Shown: one piece after another, positions 35,649 to 43,803 of the stretch
Layout of the letters: every line of letters begins with the position of its first letter
Position numbering within the stretch: the first letter of the stretch is position 1
Assembly: GCF_030296055.1 (NCBI RefSeq)
Contig: NZ_AP027370.1
Location: 496,001-560,000, forward strand
Reading direction: 5' to 3'
DNA from: Hydrogenimonas cancrithermarum
GTDB taxonomy: Bacteria > Campylobacterota > Campylobacteria > Campylobacterales > Hydrogenimonadaceae
Length of the DNA stretch: 64,000 nucleotides
Program-made: the position numbers and the translations under genes
The notes under the pieces: model-generated
What the model was told of the DNA's origin: nothing
The model's database searches: none
What the model saw: the letters and a program-made list of their open reading frames with translations, nothing else

Positions 35649-36377
35649 ATGCGGGTTAAAGCGGTCATCGCCTATGACGGGGCGGCTTTCTACGGATTTC
35701 AGGCACAAACGACGACACCCAAGACTGTCTCCGGCGCGCTGAGCAGAGCGGCTGCTAAACTCGGTATCCACGCCCCCATTGTCGGAAGCGGCCGAACCGA
35801 CCGGGGGGTCCATGCGACCGGACAGGTAATCCACTTCGACCTACCTTCTCACTGGCACAACGACTTGGGAAAACTCAAAACCTTCTACAACCGCCTTTTG
35901 TCCCCCCATATCCAGATCAAAACCATCACCCCCGTCGACGATACGTTTCATGCCCGGTTCGATGCCAAACGGCGTATCTACCGCTATCTCTTCAAGTCGA
36001 CACCGCCGACACCGTTTGAGAATCTCTATGCCTGCCACCTGCACCACAGCGATCCTGAAAAACTTCGTATCGCCCTCGAACGCTTTGAAGGTACCCACGA
36101 CTTTTACTATTTTCATAAAAAAGGGAGCGATCCTGGATCGACCGTCCGAACCATCATTCGTACCGATGTCAAAGCCTTTCGCCGCTACATCGTGCTCTAT
36201 ATCGAAGCCAACGGCTTTCTGCGCTCGCAGGTCAGAATGATCGTCGGCGCGGCCACAGCCGTCATGCATGGCACGTTGACACTCGAGCAGATCGATGAAC
36301 AGTTGGCGAAAAAAGCGATCCATACCACGATGTTGGCCCCTCCGCAGGGACTCTACCTGGCACGGGTCATCTACTAA
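35649..36377 (+). CDS. truA: tRNA pseudouridine(38-40) synthase
   Basis: Isomerises uridines 38-40 in the anticodon arm of tRNAs. The catalytic Asp lies in GSGRTDRGVHATGQ. YDGAAFYGFQAQ at the N-terminus and GFLRSQVRMIVGA near the end are diagnostic. 242 residues. Starts three bases after lptF and ends the glmU-to-truA run, converging with the L,D-transpeptidase gene. Confidence 0.96.
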   Translation: MRVKAVIAYDGAAFYGFQAQTTTPKTVSGALSRAAAKLGIHAPIVGSGRTDRGVHATGQVIHFDLPSHWHNDLGKLKTFYNRLLSPHIQIKTITPVDDTFHARFDAKRRIYRYLFKSTPPTPFENLYACHLHHSDPEKLRIALERFEGTHDFYYFHKKGSDPGSTVRTIIRTDVKAFRRYIVLYIEANGFLRSQVRMIVGAATAVMHGTLTLEQIDEQLAKKAIHTTMLAPPQGLYLARVIY

Positions 36378-36398
36378 ACCAACGCAAGCCTACGATCT

Positions 36399-37043
36399 TC
36401 AATCCGAAACAAGGATAAATGGAACCTGTTTCGGATCGAGCCATTGGACCAACTCGACCATCCGATCGCGCTTCATCGCCACACAGCCGGCCGTCGGTTT
36501 GTCACCGCTGGCGATATGCAGAAAAATGCATGACCCCCTGCCGGGTCGGCGCGCTTGGTTATAGCCGACCGTCACCACCACTTCGTAAAGCGCATCGTCT
36601 CGTCTCATCCACTCGAAACTCCGATAATCTTTTTTGACATTCGATGCCTCGACAATGCGGTTGTAGTACCTCGAACGGCTGTCATCCACGCAGATCGTAT
36701 CATTCGTCGAAAGGAAAAAAGGCATGGCGGTTTGAATATCGTGGTAACCGTAGACATCCTCGAGCCCGTAATATCCGGCAGGGGTTTTTCCATCCCCTTC
36801 TCTCTCTTTGCCGATGCCGTTGCGCCCTATTGAAACAGGCCAAGCATCTCCGACTCGATGCCACACGCCATGCACTTTTTCAAAGCGTGCCAACCGTGCG
36901 TGGTACCCTCTGACATCAAACACTTTCACCAACTGCTTCGTTTCGGAAGGAAGCGCTTCGAAATCATCCTTTCCAAAACCAAAAACTGCTAAAATACTCC
37001 ACACAAGGAGTATCATTGCAGGAAAGTTACGGCGTCTATTCAC
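36399..37043 (-). CDS. L,D-transpeptidase (YkuD/ErfK family), exported
   Basis: Periplasmic peptidoglycan-modifying enzyme. The GTG at 37043 is chosen because GGAGG (37053-37049) lies five bases upstream. It gives 214 residues with a basic n-region (MNRRRNF) and a hydrophobic helix (MILLVWSILAVFGFG) as signal or anchor. The ATG at 37016 has no such site. The catalytic block has HIASGDKPTAGCVAM with the active Cys near residue 190, matching the HxxxxxxxxSxGCxxM pattern of the family. The first 28 bases of the gene overlap the start of the divergent nhaC-type gene. Confidence 0.9.
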   Translation of the reverse strand: MNRRRNFPAMILLVWSILAVFGFGKDDFEALPSETKQLVKVFDVRGYHARLARFEKVHGVWHRVGDAWPVSIGRNGIGKEREGDGKTPAGYYGLEDVYGYHDIQTAMPFFLSTNDTICVDDSRSRYYNRIVEASNVKKDYRSFEWMRRDDALYEVVVTVGYNQARRPGRGSCIFLHIASGDKPTAGCVAMKRDRMVELVQWLDPKQVPFILVSD

Positions 37044-38398
37044 TTTTGCCTCCGCTCATTGCGATCGTTCTGGCCATTATATCAAGAAACGTCATCGTCT
37101 CGCTCCTCATCGGTGTGGTGAGCGGCTACTTCATCATGGAACAGAGCATCGTCGGGGCGCTACTCGAAAGTTCGAAAGGGATCGTGTCGCTTTTCGAAAA
37201 GGGGTGGGTCGTCAAGACACTCGTTTTCGCCATCTTCGTCGGATCCATCATAGAACTGATCCAGCGAAGCGGCGGCGTCGACGGCTTCGTCCACTTTCTG
37301 CAAAAAAAGAAAAAGCTCGTCACCAACAAGAAAGAGGCGGAGCTGCTCGCTTTTTTCATCGGCCTGGCCATCTTTATCGAATCCTCGATCACTTCACTCA
37401 TCGCCGGCGCCGTCAGCCGGCCCCTGACCGACAAGAACGGCACATCACGCGAAAAACTGGCCTACATCTGCGACTCAACCGCCGCACCGGTCTGTACGAT
37501 GTTCCCTCTCAACGCATGGGGCGCTTTGCTGCTGGGGCTCATCGGATCGCAAGTGGAAGCGGGAGTCATCACCGGCGAGCCGATCCGATTGCTCGGGAGT
37601 GCGCTGGTTTTCAACTTCTACGCACTTTTTTCGATTCTGCTGGTGCTCTATACGATTCTCGCCGGTATCGATTTTCCGGCTTATACGAAAGTGGAAACGC
37701 CTCATTTGGAGTTTTCCGAAAAAGAGGGTGACATCTTCGCGCTGATCGTACCGATCGCCTCTTTGCTGATTCTCGTTTTCGTTTTCCTTTTTATCACGGG
37801 AGGCGGCGACATGCTGAAAGGAGATGGCTCCACCTCGGTCTTTGCCGCCGTACTGGGGTCCATCGTCATTTCATCGCTCTACTATCTTGTCAAAAAGAGC
37901 ATGCCGGCCGAAGAGATTCTTCCCGCCATCTGGCGCGGTGCAAAAACGATGGTCCCGATCGCGGCGATTCTGATCTTCGCATTCGCCATCGGCGATGTTA
38001 CGGTAAAGATGGGCACAGGCATCTATATGGCCCATTTTGCCAATGCCATTCTCCATCCGGCACTTCTGCCGGCCGGCATTTTCCTGCTTTCAGCCATCAT
38101 CGCCTTTTCGACCGGTACGAGCTGGGGAACCTTCTCCATCATGATGCCGATCGCCATCACAATCGCCACGAACACGGCTACCGGTACCGAAACCCTCTTG
38201 CCGCTCGTCATCGCAGCCGTCATCTCGGGCGGCGTCTTCGGCGACCACGCTTCACCCATTTCGGATACCACCATCATCTCGGCGATGGCGGCCGGATGCG
38301 ACCTCATCGCCCATGTCAAGACCCAGCTGCCCTGGGCGCTGCTGGCGGCATTTTTGTCGATTCTCTTCTTTCTTCTTTTCGGCTATCTGGCACTATAG
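37016..38398 (+). CDS. NhaC-family Na+/H+ antiporter
   Basis: Inner-membrane antiporter of 460 residues with about ten to twelve membrane segments. Family blocks visible are FFIGLAIFIESSITSLIAGAVSRPL, DSTAAPVCTMFPLNAWGA, FSTGTSWGTFSIMMPIA and GGVFGDHASPISDTTIISAMAAG. It starts with TTG at 37016, supported by AAGGAG (37005-37010) with a five-base spacer. Na+/H+ exchange is the family default, but other NhaC relatives exchange malate/lactate. It is divergent from and overlaps the L,D-transpeptidase gene, and its 3' end overlaps the hydrolase gene by six bases. Confidence 0.9.
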   Translation: MQESYGVYSLLPPLIAIVLAIISRNVIVSLLIGVVSGYFIMEQSIVGALLESSKGIVSLFEKGWVVKTLVFAIFVGSIIELIQRSGGVDGFVHFLQKKKKLVTNKKEAELLAFFIGLAIFIESSITSLIAGAVSRPLTDKNGTSREKLAYICDSTAAPVCTMFPLNAWGALLLGLIGSQVEAGVITGEPIRLLGSALVFNFYALFSILLVLYTILAGIDFPAYTKVETPHLEFSEKEGDIFALIVPIASLLILVFVFLFITGGGDMLKGDGSTSVFAAVLGSIVISSLYYLVKKSMPAEEILPAIWRGAKTMVPIAAILIFAFAIGDVTVKMGTGIYMAHFANAILHPALLPAGIFLLSAIIAFSTGTSWGTFSIMMPIAITIATNTATGTETLLPLVIAAVISGGVFGDHASPISDTTIISAMAAGCDLIAHVKTQLPWALLAAFLSILFFLLFGYLAL

Positions 38399-39043
38399 GT
38401 GATCGACGAACCACTCTTTCGCCAGTTCGGCGACCGTTTCGAGCGTTCCGGGCTCTTCGAACAGATGGGTCGCACCCGGAACGATCTTCATCGCTTTTTC
38501 GCACCGCAGTGCGTCGTAAGCCGCTTCGTTGAGCTCGATAACGCCGAAATCGTTGCCCCCGACGATCAGCAGTGTCGGTGCCGTGACACGTTCGAGCACA
38601 TCGGCCGCGAGGTCCGGCCGCCCCCCACGCGAAACGATCGCTCCGATTGGCCGTTTCGCAAGAACACTCGCTTTCAGTGCCGAAGCTGAACCGGTGCTGG
38701 CACCGAAATATCCCACTTTCATCTCCTTCAGAAGCGGTTGTGACCCAACCCATTCGGTCGCCAACAACAGCCGCGATGCAAGAAGATCGATGTCGAAAAC
38801 GTTACGACGGTCCATCGCCTCCTCTTCCATCAACAGATCGAACAGAAGCGTCGCGATACCCGCTTCATGCAGTACACTCGCTACATAGTTGTTGCGCCGG
38901 CTCAAGCGGCTGCTCCCGCTTCCATGTGCGAAGATGACGATCGAAGTCGCCTCTTCCGGAATGGCCAACAGCCCGGGCAGAACCACCTCTTCGGAGGCGA
39001 TAACCACGCCCGCTTGCAGGGCCATGAATCGATCGACCGTCAT
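38393..39043 (-). CDS. Alpha/beta hydrolase, dienelactone-hydrolase-like
   Basis: A 216-residue cytosolic alpha/beta hydrolase. The oxyanion segment IFAHGSGSSR precedes the nucleophile elbow GYFGASTGSASAL (Ser). A later Asp (GGNDFGV) and His (ATHLFEEPG) complete a credible triad. It resembles small dienelactone-hydrolase/phosphoribosyl-transferase-associated hydrolases. It lies three bases after the MEMO gene stop, so it belongs to the radical SAM-MEMO-hydrolase operon. Substrate unknown. Confidence 0.85.
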   Translation of the reverse strand: MTVDRFMALQAGVVIASEEVVLPGLLAIPEEATSIVIFAHGSGSSRLSRRNNYVASVLHEAGIATLLFDLLMEEEAMDRRNVFDIDLLASRLLLATEWVGSQPLLKEMKVGYFGASTGSASALKASVLAKRPIGAIVSRGGRPDLAADVLERVTAPTLLIVGGNDFGVIELNEAAYDALRCEKAMKIVPGATHLFEEPGTLETVAELAKEWFVDHL

Positions 39044-39046
39044 GGT

Positions 39047-39850
39047 TTATCCTTTCAAAAATGCCGCACTCATGTAACCCACCACCTGTGACGTGTCGCC
39101 GCTGGCGTCCGCACTGGTGCGATAGTCGAGCAACATTGGCTCGAGCCCAAGGTTACGCGCCGCGATCAATATCGCTTCGACACCGATTTTTCCACACGCT
39201 TCACACCCTCGATGCAATCCTGCCGGATCGAGCTTGCTCACCGCATCGAGACAGATACTGTCGAGCCGTTTCGCCTTCTCGATATCGTAGTAGTGGCTAA
39301 GGTCCGTACTGATGACGACACCCGTCTGTGGATCGCTCAAAAGCCACTCGATGACGGGGGCGAGGTTTGTCGGGTTTTCATCGCCATAGACCAGTTCGAC
39401 GACGCGTGCATCGGGCAGATAGGTCTTGATGAATGGCATCTGCACTTCGGTACTGTGCTCGTGGTGTGCCTCTGGAACGAAACCGAGACCGAACTTCTGA
39501 ATCAATTCTGTCGCCAGGTTCCTGTCGATCGGCAGATCGCCCAACGGTGTCTCGAATAGATCGTATTCACTGACACTGGTGCCCTGCAGGTAGACCCGAT
39601 GGCTCGGCCCGATCACGACAACACGTTTGACACCACTGTTGCCCAACAGCCGGTGGGCGATGTTGGCCGTAAAGCCCGAATAGACATACCCTGCGTGCGG
39701 TACGATCACCGCCTGCGTCGCCGTCTGCAAAAGCTTCGGATCGCGAACGCTCTCCTCCAGCACCTTGTTGAAATGGTCGATCATCATTTTGATCTCTTCG
39801 GGTGATGCCGGGTAAAACTGTCCAGCCACCGCCGCTTCTCTGATTCGCAT
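39047..39850 (-). CDS. MEMO-family protein (AmmeMemoRadiSam system)
   Basis: A 267-residue protein of the MEMO1 family, a dioxygenase-like fold related to extradiol dioxygenases. Metal-site-like histidines are in VPHAGYVYSG, IGPSHRVY and STDLSHYY. The Cys motif HRGCEACGK is typical. Start ATG 39850 is chosen because AAGGAGG lies eight bases upstream and MRIREAAVAGQFYP is the normal family start; an ATG at 39871 is possible. In many prokaryotes MEMO occurs with AMMECR1 and a radical SAM enzyme. AMMECR1 is not found in this locus. The human homologue binds iron or copper; function in bacteria is unknown. Confidence 0.93.
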   Translation of the reverse strand: MRIREAAVAGQFYPASPEEIKMMIDHFNKVLEESVRDPKLLQTATQAVIVPHAGYVYSGFTANIAHRLLGNSGVKRVVVIGPSHRVYLQGTSVSEYDLFETPLGDLPIDRNLATELIQKFGLGFVPEAHHEHSTEVQMPFIKTYLPDARVVELVYGDENPTNLAPVIEWLLSDPQTGVVISTDLSHYYDIEKAKRLDSICLDAVSKLDPAGLHRGCEACGKIGVEAILIAARNLGLEPMLLDYRTSADASGDTSQVVGYMSAAFLKG

Positions 39851-39867
39851 TTTATTTTCCTCCTTCG

Positions 39868-40860
39868 TCATTTCCAGATTCCCTCGATCGCCCGGTTACA
39901 CTTCGGACAGTGCCCGTCGATCAGTCTGTTCACCGTTACATTATACCCCGTCCGGTCGATCAACAGTTCGCCGCAGTCGGGACAGTGTGTATCGCCATGC
40001 ACGGGAACGTTACCGAGATAGACATAGTGAAGTCCCGCCTTCTTCGCGATCGATTTGGCCCGCATCAACGTGTCGACACCGGTCCATTTGTGGTCTTGCA
40101 TCTTGTAATCGGGATGAAACGCGCTCAAGTGCCAAGGTACATGGCGCCCAAGGTCGTTCGCGATGAACTCGGCCATCTCGGTCAAGTCTTCGTCACTGTC
40201 GTTTTCTCCCTCTATCAGCAGTGTCGTCACCTCGACCCAGATCCCCCCGTCCACCATCATGCGAAGGGTATCCTTGACCGCTTCGAGACCGCCTTTGAGC
40301 ACTTTTTTGTAGTACCCTTCGTCCCAGCTTTTGAGGTCGATGTTCGCCGCATCGAGCCAACTCGGCATATCTTTGACGATCTCCGGACTCTCGAAGCCGT
40401 TGCTGACGAAAATGTTCTTCAGCCCACGCGCTTTGGCGATCACGCCGATATCTTTGGCATACGGATAGAAGATGGTCGGCTCGTTGTAGGTATAGGCGAT
40501 CGACTTCGCACCGTACTCTTCGGCCAGATCGACCATTTTTTCCGGACTGACATAGACCTCTTCGTTGACCTTCGTCTCCTGCGAAATCTGCCAATTTTGA
40601 CAGAAGGGACACTTGAAGTTACACCCTACGGTGCCGAACGAAAGCGCCGTCGTGCCCGGCAGCATATGGTAGATCGGTTTCTTCTCGACCGGATCGACGT
40701 TGAGTGCGCTCGGATGGCCGTAGACCAGCGTCTTCAGCTCACCGCCGACGTTTTTGTTGACCCCGCAGATACCGACCTGCCCCTCTTTCATCTTGCAATA
40801 GTGCCGACAGAGCAGACAAACGATTCGGTTCTTTTCAGGTTCGGTTTTGTAATATCGCAT
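39868..40860 (-). CDS. Radical SAM enzyme of the AmmeMemoRadiSam system
   Basis: A 330-residue radical SAM protein. The SAM-binding cluster motif is CNFKCPFC (C80, C84, C87). Upstream, four cysteines at about 15, 18, 22 and 32 (CLLCRHYC, ICGV) could hold another metal centre. The C-terminus has a zinc-ribbon-like pair CPDC..CPKC. The whole matches the AmmeMemo-associated subfamily related to pyruvate formate-lyase activating enzymes. No glycyl radical partner is present. First gene of its operon, with a strong promoter and a leader able to hide or expose its Shine-Dalgarno sequence. Confidence 0.94.
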   Translation of the reverse strand: MRYYKTEPEKNRIVCLLCRHYCKMKEGQVGICGVNKNVGGELKTLVYGHPSALNVDPVEKKPIYHMLPGTTALSFGTVGCNFKCPFCQNWQISQETKVNEEVYVSPEKMVDLAEEYGAKSIAYTYNEPTIFYPYAKDIGVIAKARGLKNIFVSNGFESPEIVKDMPSWLDAANIDLKSWDEGYYKKVLKGGLEAVKDTLRMMVDGGIWVEVTTLLIEGENDSDEDLTEMAEFIANDLGRHVPWHLSAFHPDYKMQDHKWTGVDTLMRAKSIAKKAGLHYVYLGNVPVHGDTHCPDCGELLIDRTGYNVTVNRLIDGHCPKCNRAIEGIWK

Positions 40861-40905
40861 TTTAGCCTCCTTTTATGAGGCAACTTTATGATCATAGCCT
40901 CAATC
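40861..40905 (-). promoter_or_regulatory. Switch-like mRNA leader of the radical SAM-MEMO operon
   Basis: Minus-strand 5' to 3': TGAGGC (40902-40897), 15 bases, GCCTCA (40881-40876), six bases, then GGAGGC (40870-40865), and four bases later the ATG. The middle GCCTC can pair either with the first GAGGC (6 bp) or with the GAGGC that contains the Shine-Dalgarno sequence (5 bp). Thus two mutually exclusive hairpins exist, one exposing and one hiding the ribosome site. Pairing is read directly; any ligand or temperature response is conjecture. Confidence 0.6.
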
Positions 40906-40912
40906 TGTAGCT

Positions 40913-40941
40913 ATTTTAACTTTTTTTAAGCTTTTTGTCAA
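40913..40941 (-). promoter_or_regulatory. Sigma-70-type promoter of the radical SAM-MEMO-hydrolase operon
   Basis: Minus strand TTGACA (40941-40936), a 17-base A-rich spacer, and TAAAAT (40918-40913). Eleven of twelve consensus bases match. Transcription would begin near 40906, leaving a leader of about 45 bases. Confidence 0.78.
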
Positions 40942-40975
40942 GAAATTTTTAAGGTTCAAAAACTAAAATGGCGTT

Positions 40976-41794
40976 ATGACAAACACGACCGAAGCAGTGA
41001 AAAAAATAGTTCGAGATGCAGATGCCATCCTCGTCACGGCCGGGGCGGGAATGGGCGTCGATTCTGGCCTGCCGGATTTCAGAGGAAACGAAGGGTTTTG
41101 GAATGCCTACCCCGTCGCCAAAAAACTGGGGCTCGGTTTTGTCGAACTCGCCAATCCGCAGTGGTTCGAATCCGACCCCGCGCTCGCCTGGGCTTTCTAT
41201 GGACATCGCCTTCACCTCTATCGCGATACCTTTCCACACGCAGGCTTCTCATTGCTGCTCGATCTGGCGAAAAAGAAAGAGGAGTATTTCGTTTTCACCT
41301 CCAATGTCGACGGCCAATTTCAAAAAGCGGGTTTCGATGAAGAGAAGATCGTCGAATGCCACGGGAGTATCCACCACCTTCAGTGCACACAGTGCAATGC
41401 CGGTATCTGGCGGGCAGACAACGTGACGCTCGATATCGATATGGAAAATTTCAAAGCGGCCGACTGGCCCCATTGCTTTCAATGTGGAGCCACGGCACGC
41501 CCCAACATCCTGATGTTCGGCGACTGGGGATGGGACGGAAGTCGCACACAAGGCCAGGAAGAGCGGTTCGACGACTTTTTGAAACGCATCATCGTCAAAA
41601 AACTGAAACTCGTCATCATTGAAATCGGGGCCGGTACCGCCGTTCCGACGGTTCGGCTGACCGGCGAGGAAATCGCCCGGAAACTCGATGGGAGACTCAT
41701 CCGCATCAATCCCCGCGAATCCGGGATCGATCCCCCTTTTGGCTATGGCTTGCCGGCAGGTGGGCTGGAAGGGATTCGAGCACTCCTCACATAG
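40976..41794 (+). CDS. Sir2-family NAD-dependent deacylase, divergent subgroup
   Basis: A 272-residue sirtuin-like protein. The NAD-binding motif is TAGAGMGVDSGLPDFRG, the TSNVDGQFQKAG block replaces the usual TQNID, and ECHGSIHHLQC holds the catalytic His. Zinc cysteines are CTQC and CFQC. PNILMFGDWGWDGSRT differs from the canonical PxVVxFGE, so substrate preference is uncertain. The gene is divergent from the radical SAM-MEMO operon with 115 bases between starts. Confidence 0.88.
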   Translation: MTNTTEAVKKIVRDADAILVTAGAGMGVDSGLPDFRGNEGFWNAYPVAKKLGLGFVELANPQWFESDPALAWAFYGHRLHLYRDTFPHAGFSLLLDLAKKKEEYFVFTSNVDGQFQKAGFDEEKIVECHGSIHHLQCTQCNAGIWRADNVTLDIDMENFKAADWPHCFQCGATARPNILMFGDWGWDGSRTQGQEERFDDFLKRIIVKKLKLVIIEIGAGTAVPTVRLTGEEIARKLDGRLIRINPRESGIDPPFGYGLPAGGLEGIRALLT

Positions 41795-41849
41795 TTGTCA
41801 CGAAGGCGGCAAGGTGGCGTCGATCGTCGCCGTTTCCATTCGAAAAAGT

Positions 41850-43010
41850 TTACGCACATTTGAAAGTAATGTCGAAAAGAAGCACATGATCTTCGGTGCG
41901 TACTTCGAGTGACCCATCCATTTCTTCGGCGGAGAGGCGGACCAGTGTCATCCCGAGGCCACTGCCTTTTTTCAAAGATCGCAAATCCACCTTTTCTTGC
42001 CCTACCTGCCGATAAAAAAGTTGGCAGCGGCCCTCTTTCTCGACAAGCGTTATTTCGACTTCCGGTTGGCCACTCTGCACCCCATGGGCATGTTTCAATG
42101 TATTTGTATAGAGTTCATTCAATATCATACCGAGCTTGAGCATTGTCTCCAGAGGAAGAGAAATCCCGTCCGCACGGATTTTCGTACTTATGGTTCGTCC
42201 GTACGATTTCTGGATAAGATCGATCAGATTTTCGATATAGCCAGCCGCCTCGACACTTTCAAGATCCGCCGCTTTGTAGAGCGCTTCGTGCACCATCGCC
42301 ATCGTTTGGATACGTAACTTGTTCTTCGTCAGGATCTCCTCGATAGAATCGGCCCGTCCCCTTCGCAGACGGAGTATCTGCAATCCGAGCATCGAAGCGA
42401 TCTTGTTGAGATTGTTTTTGATGCGATGATGGATCTCTTTGATCAAAAGTTCTTTCTGCTTGTTGGCGTGTTCGAGTCTTTTATAGGTCACTTCCGTGGA
42501 GATGTGGTACAAAAAAGCGATAAGGATGACAACCAACGTCGTCGAAACCATATTCATGAGCGGTACAAGATGAAAAACGGGATTGTCGGCATTCTCGTTA
42601 TAGTTGTAAAGCGCAAACGCGATCCAGAAAACGTAGTGCCCGAGCGTAAGCCAGAGCGCTGTACGCAAAGTGAAAAAGAAGAAAAATCCAAAGATCGAAA
42701 AGAAGGGATAGATTGTCACGAAATCGTAAAAATGGCCACCGAACATCGCGGAAACACTTTCGAACTCGATCAAAATCAGAAAAAGCAGAGCAAAAAGAGG
42801 TGTATTGTACGAGTAACGGTATAAAGTGAGCAACAGTGCCATAATAACGGCCAGGGAGAGTTTGGTGTAAAAGATATCGGCATAGCCGACATAAAGCGCC
42901 ACCACTGCAAAAATGGCAAACAGCACGATCGTCGCGACAAAAAGCCCTGTCAGCATGATCATCTTATGATCTCTGCTTTCAAGAATGGTTTTAATGAGAT
43001 TTTCAATCAT
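41850..43010 (-). CDS. Membrane sensor histidine kinase, HisKA_2/HWE-like
   Basis: Inner-membrane kinase of 386 residues from ATG 43010. Five or six hydrophobic helices occupy about residues 17-175 with no large periplasmic domain. The phosphoacceptor block EIHHRIKNNLNKIASMLGLQ is of the HisKA_2 type. The ATPase part has ILNELYTNTLKHAH (N box) and GSGLGMTLV (G box). A longer start at 43058 would place the promoter -10 (TATAAT, 43023-43018) inside the coding sequence, so the shorter start is preferred. It is divergent from a response regulator gene and very likely its partner. The signal is unknown. Confidence 0.87.
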   Translation of the reverse strand: MIENLIKTILESRDHKMIMLTGLFVATIVLFAIFAVVALYVGYADIFYTKLSLAVIMALLLTLYRYSYNTPLFALLFLILIEFESVSAMFGGHFYDFVTIYPFFSIFGFFFFFTLRTALWLTLGHYVFWIAFALYNYNENADNPVFHLVPLMNMVSTTLVVILIAFLYHISTEVTYKRLEHANKQKELLIKEIHHRIKNNLNKIASMLGLQILRLRRGRADSIEEILTKNKLRIQTMAMVHEALYKAADLESVEAAGYIENLIDLIQKSYGRTISTKIRADGISLPLETMLKLGMILNELYTNTLKHAHGVQSGQPEVEITLVEKEGRCQLFYRQVGQEKVDLRSLKKGSGLGMTLVRLSAEEMDGSLEVRTEDHVLLFDITFKCA

Positions 43011-43017
43011 GAAATAT

Positions 43018-43023
43018 ATTATA
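43018..43023 (-). promoter_or_regulatory. -10 element of the histidine kinase gene
   Basis: Perfect TATAAT on the minus strand eight bases before ATG 43010. No clear -35 at normal spacing, which fits a promoter helped by an activator such as the neighbouring response regulator. The mRNA would be nearly leaderless. Confidence 0.4.
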
Positions 43024-43034
43024 GCGTTCGAATG

Positions 43035-43051
43035 TTGCAAAATCGTTGCAA
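43035..43051. promoter_or_regulatory. Paired TTGCAA palindromes between kinase and regulator genes
   Basis: Two TTGCAA hexamers, each self-complementary, at 43035-43040 and 43046-43051. They are 11 bases apart, about one helical turn, in the short divergent spacer. The arrangement looks like a dimer-of-dimers site for the response regulator; this is inference. Confidence 0.42.
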
Positions 43052-43105
43052 CGTTCATAGCGCCTCGTAAGCATCGTTGAAAATAATGAATGTTAGAATA
43101 ATTTC

Positions 43106-43783
43106 ATGAAAAAGAAAAGCATTTTTATCGTGGAAGACGATCTCGTATCCGCCCAGTATCTCAAAGAGGTTCTGGAAGTCGAAGGCTTCGATGTGGTCGG
43201 TATCGCCGACAGTGGGGAGGCTGCGATTTCACATCTCAAAGGGTGTCGAGCGGATATCGTTTTGATGGATATCATTCTGAAAGGATCGATGACCGGATCG
43301 GAAGCTGCTCTTTTCCTCAAACAGATGTATCCGGAGTGTAAAATCATTTTTCTGACCGCCTATGCCGATCAGGAGATGATCGACTACGCCGTCGATGCCA
43401 AGGCGTTTGCCTACCTGATGAAACCCTATCGGGAAAAAGAGATCATCGCCACGATCAAAACGGCATTGGCGAGAGAGAGCGAAGAGACAACAGAGCACTC
43501 GCTGACCATTCCTCTCAAAAACGGTTTTTCGTTCAACAAAGAGAAGCATCGACTCGAAAAGGATGGCAAAGAGATTCCACTCTCGGAAAAAAAACTGAAA
43601 CTCATCGAAATTCTGGCGGCCAACAAGAACAGCATCGTCTCAAACGAGCAACTGAGCATGCATATCTGGAGCGAACCGAAAAGCAACAGCACACTTCGCT
43701 CACTCATCAACCGCTTCCGTACCGCCGTCGGCGACGATATCATTACCAATGTCAATGGTGTCGGATACGCCGTTATCTCCTGA
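43106..43783 (+). CDS. Response regulator with receiver and winged-helix DNA-binding domain
   Basis: A 225-residue transcription factor of the OmpR type. The receiver domain (1-120) has acidic EDD near the N-terminus, phospho-Asp in VLMDIILKG, Thr in FLTAYAD and Lys in LMKPYREKE. The C-terminal winged helix (about 135-225) ends in RFRTAVGDDIITNVNGVGYAV. It is divergent from the HisKA_2-like kinase at 41850-43010. Pairing an OmpR-type output with a HisKA_2 kinase is common in Campylobacterota. Confidence 0.92.
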   Translation: MKKKSIFIVEDDLVSAQYLKEVLEVEGFDVVGIADSGEAAISHLKGCRADIVLMDIILKGSMTGSEAALFLKQMYPECKIIFLTAYADQEMIDYAVDAKAFAYLMKPYREKEIIATIKTALARESEETTEHSLTIPLKNGFSFNKEKHRLEKDGKEIPLSEKKLKLIEILAANKNSIVSNEQLSMHIWSEPKSNSTLRSLINRFRTAVGDDIITNVNGVGYAVIS

Positions 43784-43803
43784 ACTTCATGAAATCGCCG
43801 AAA

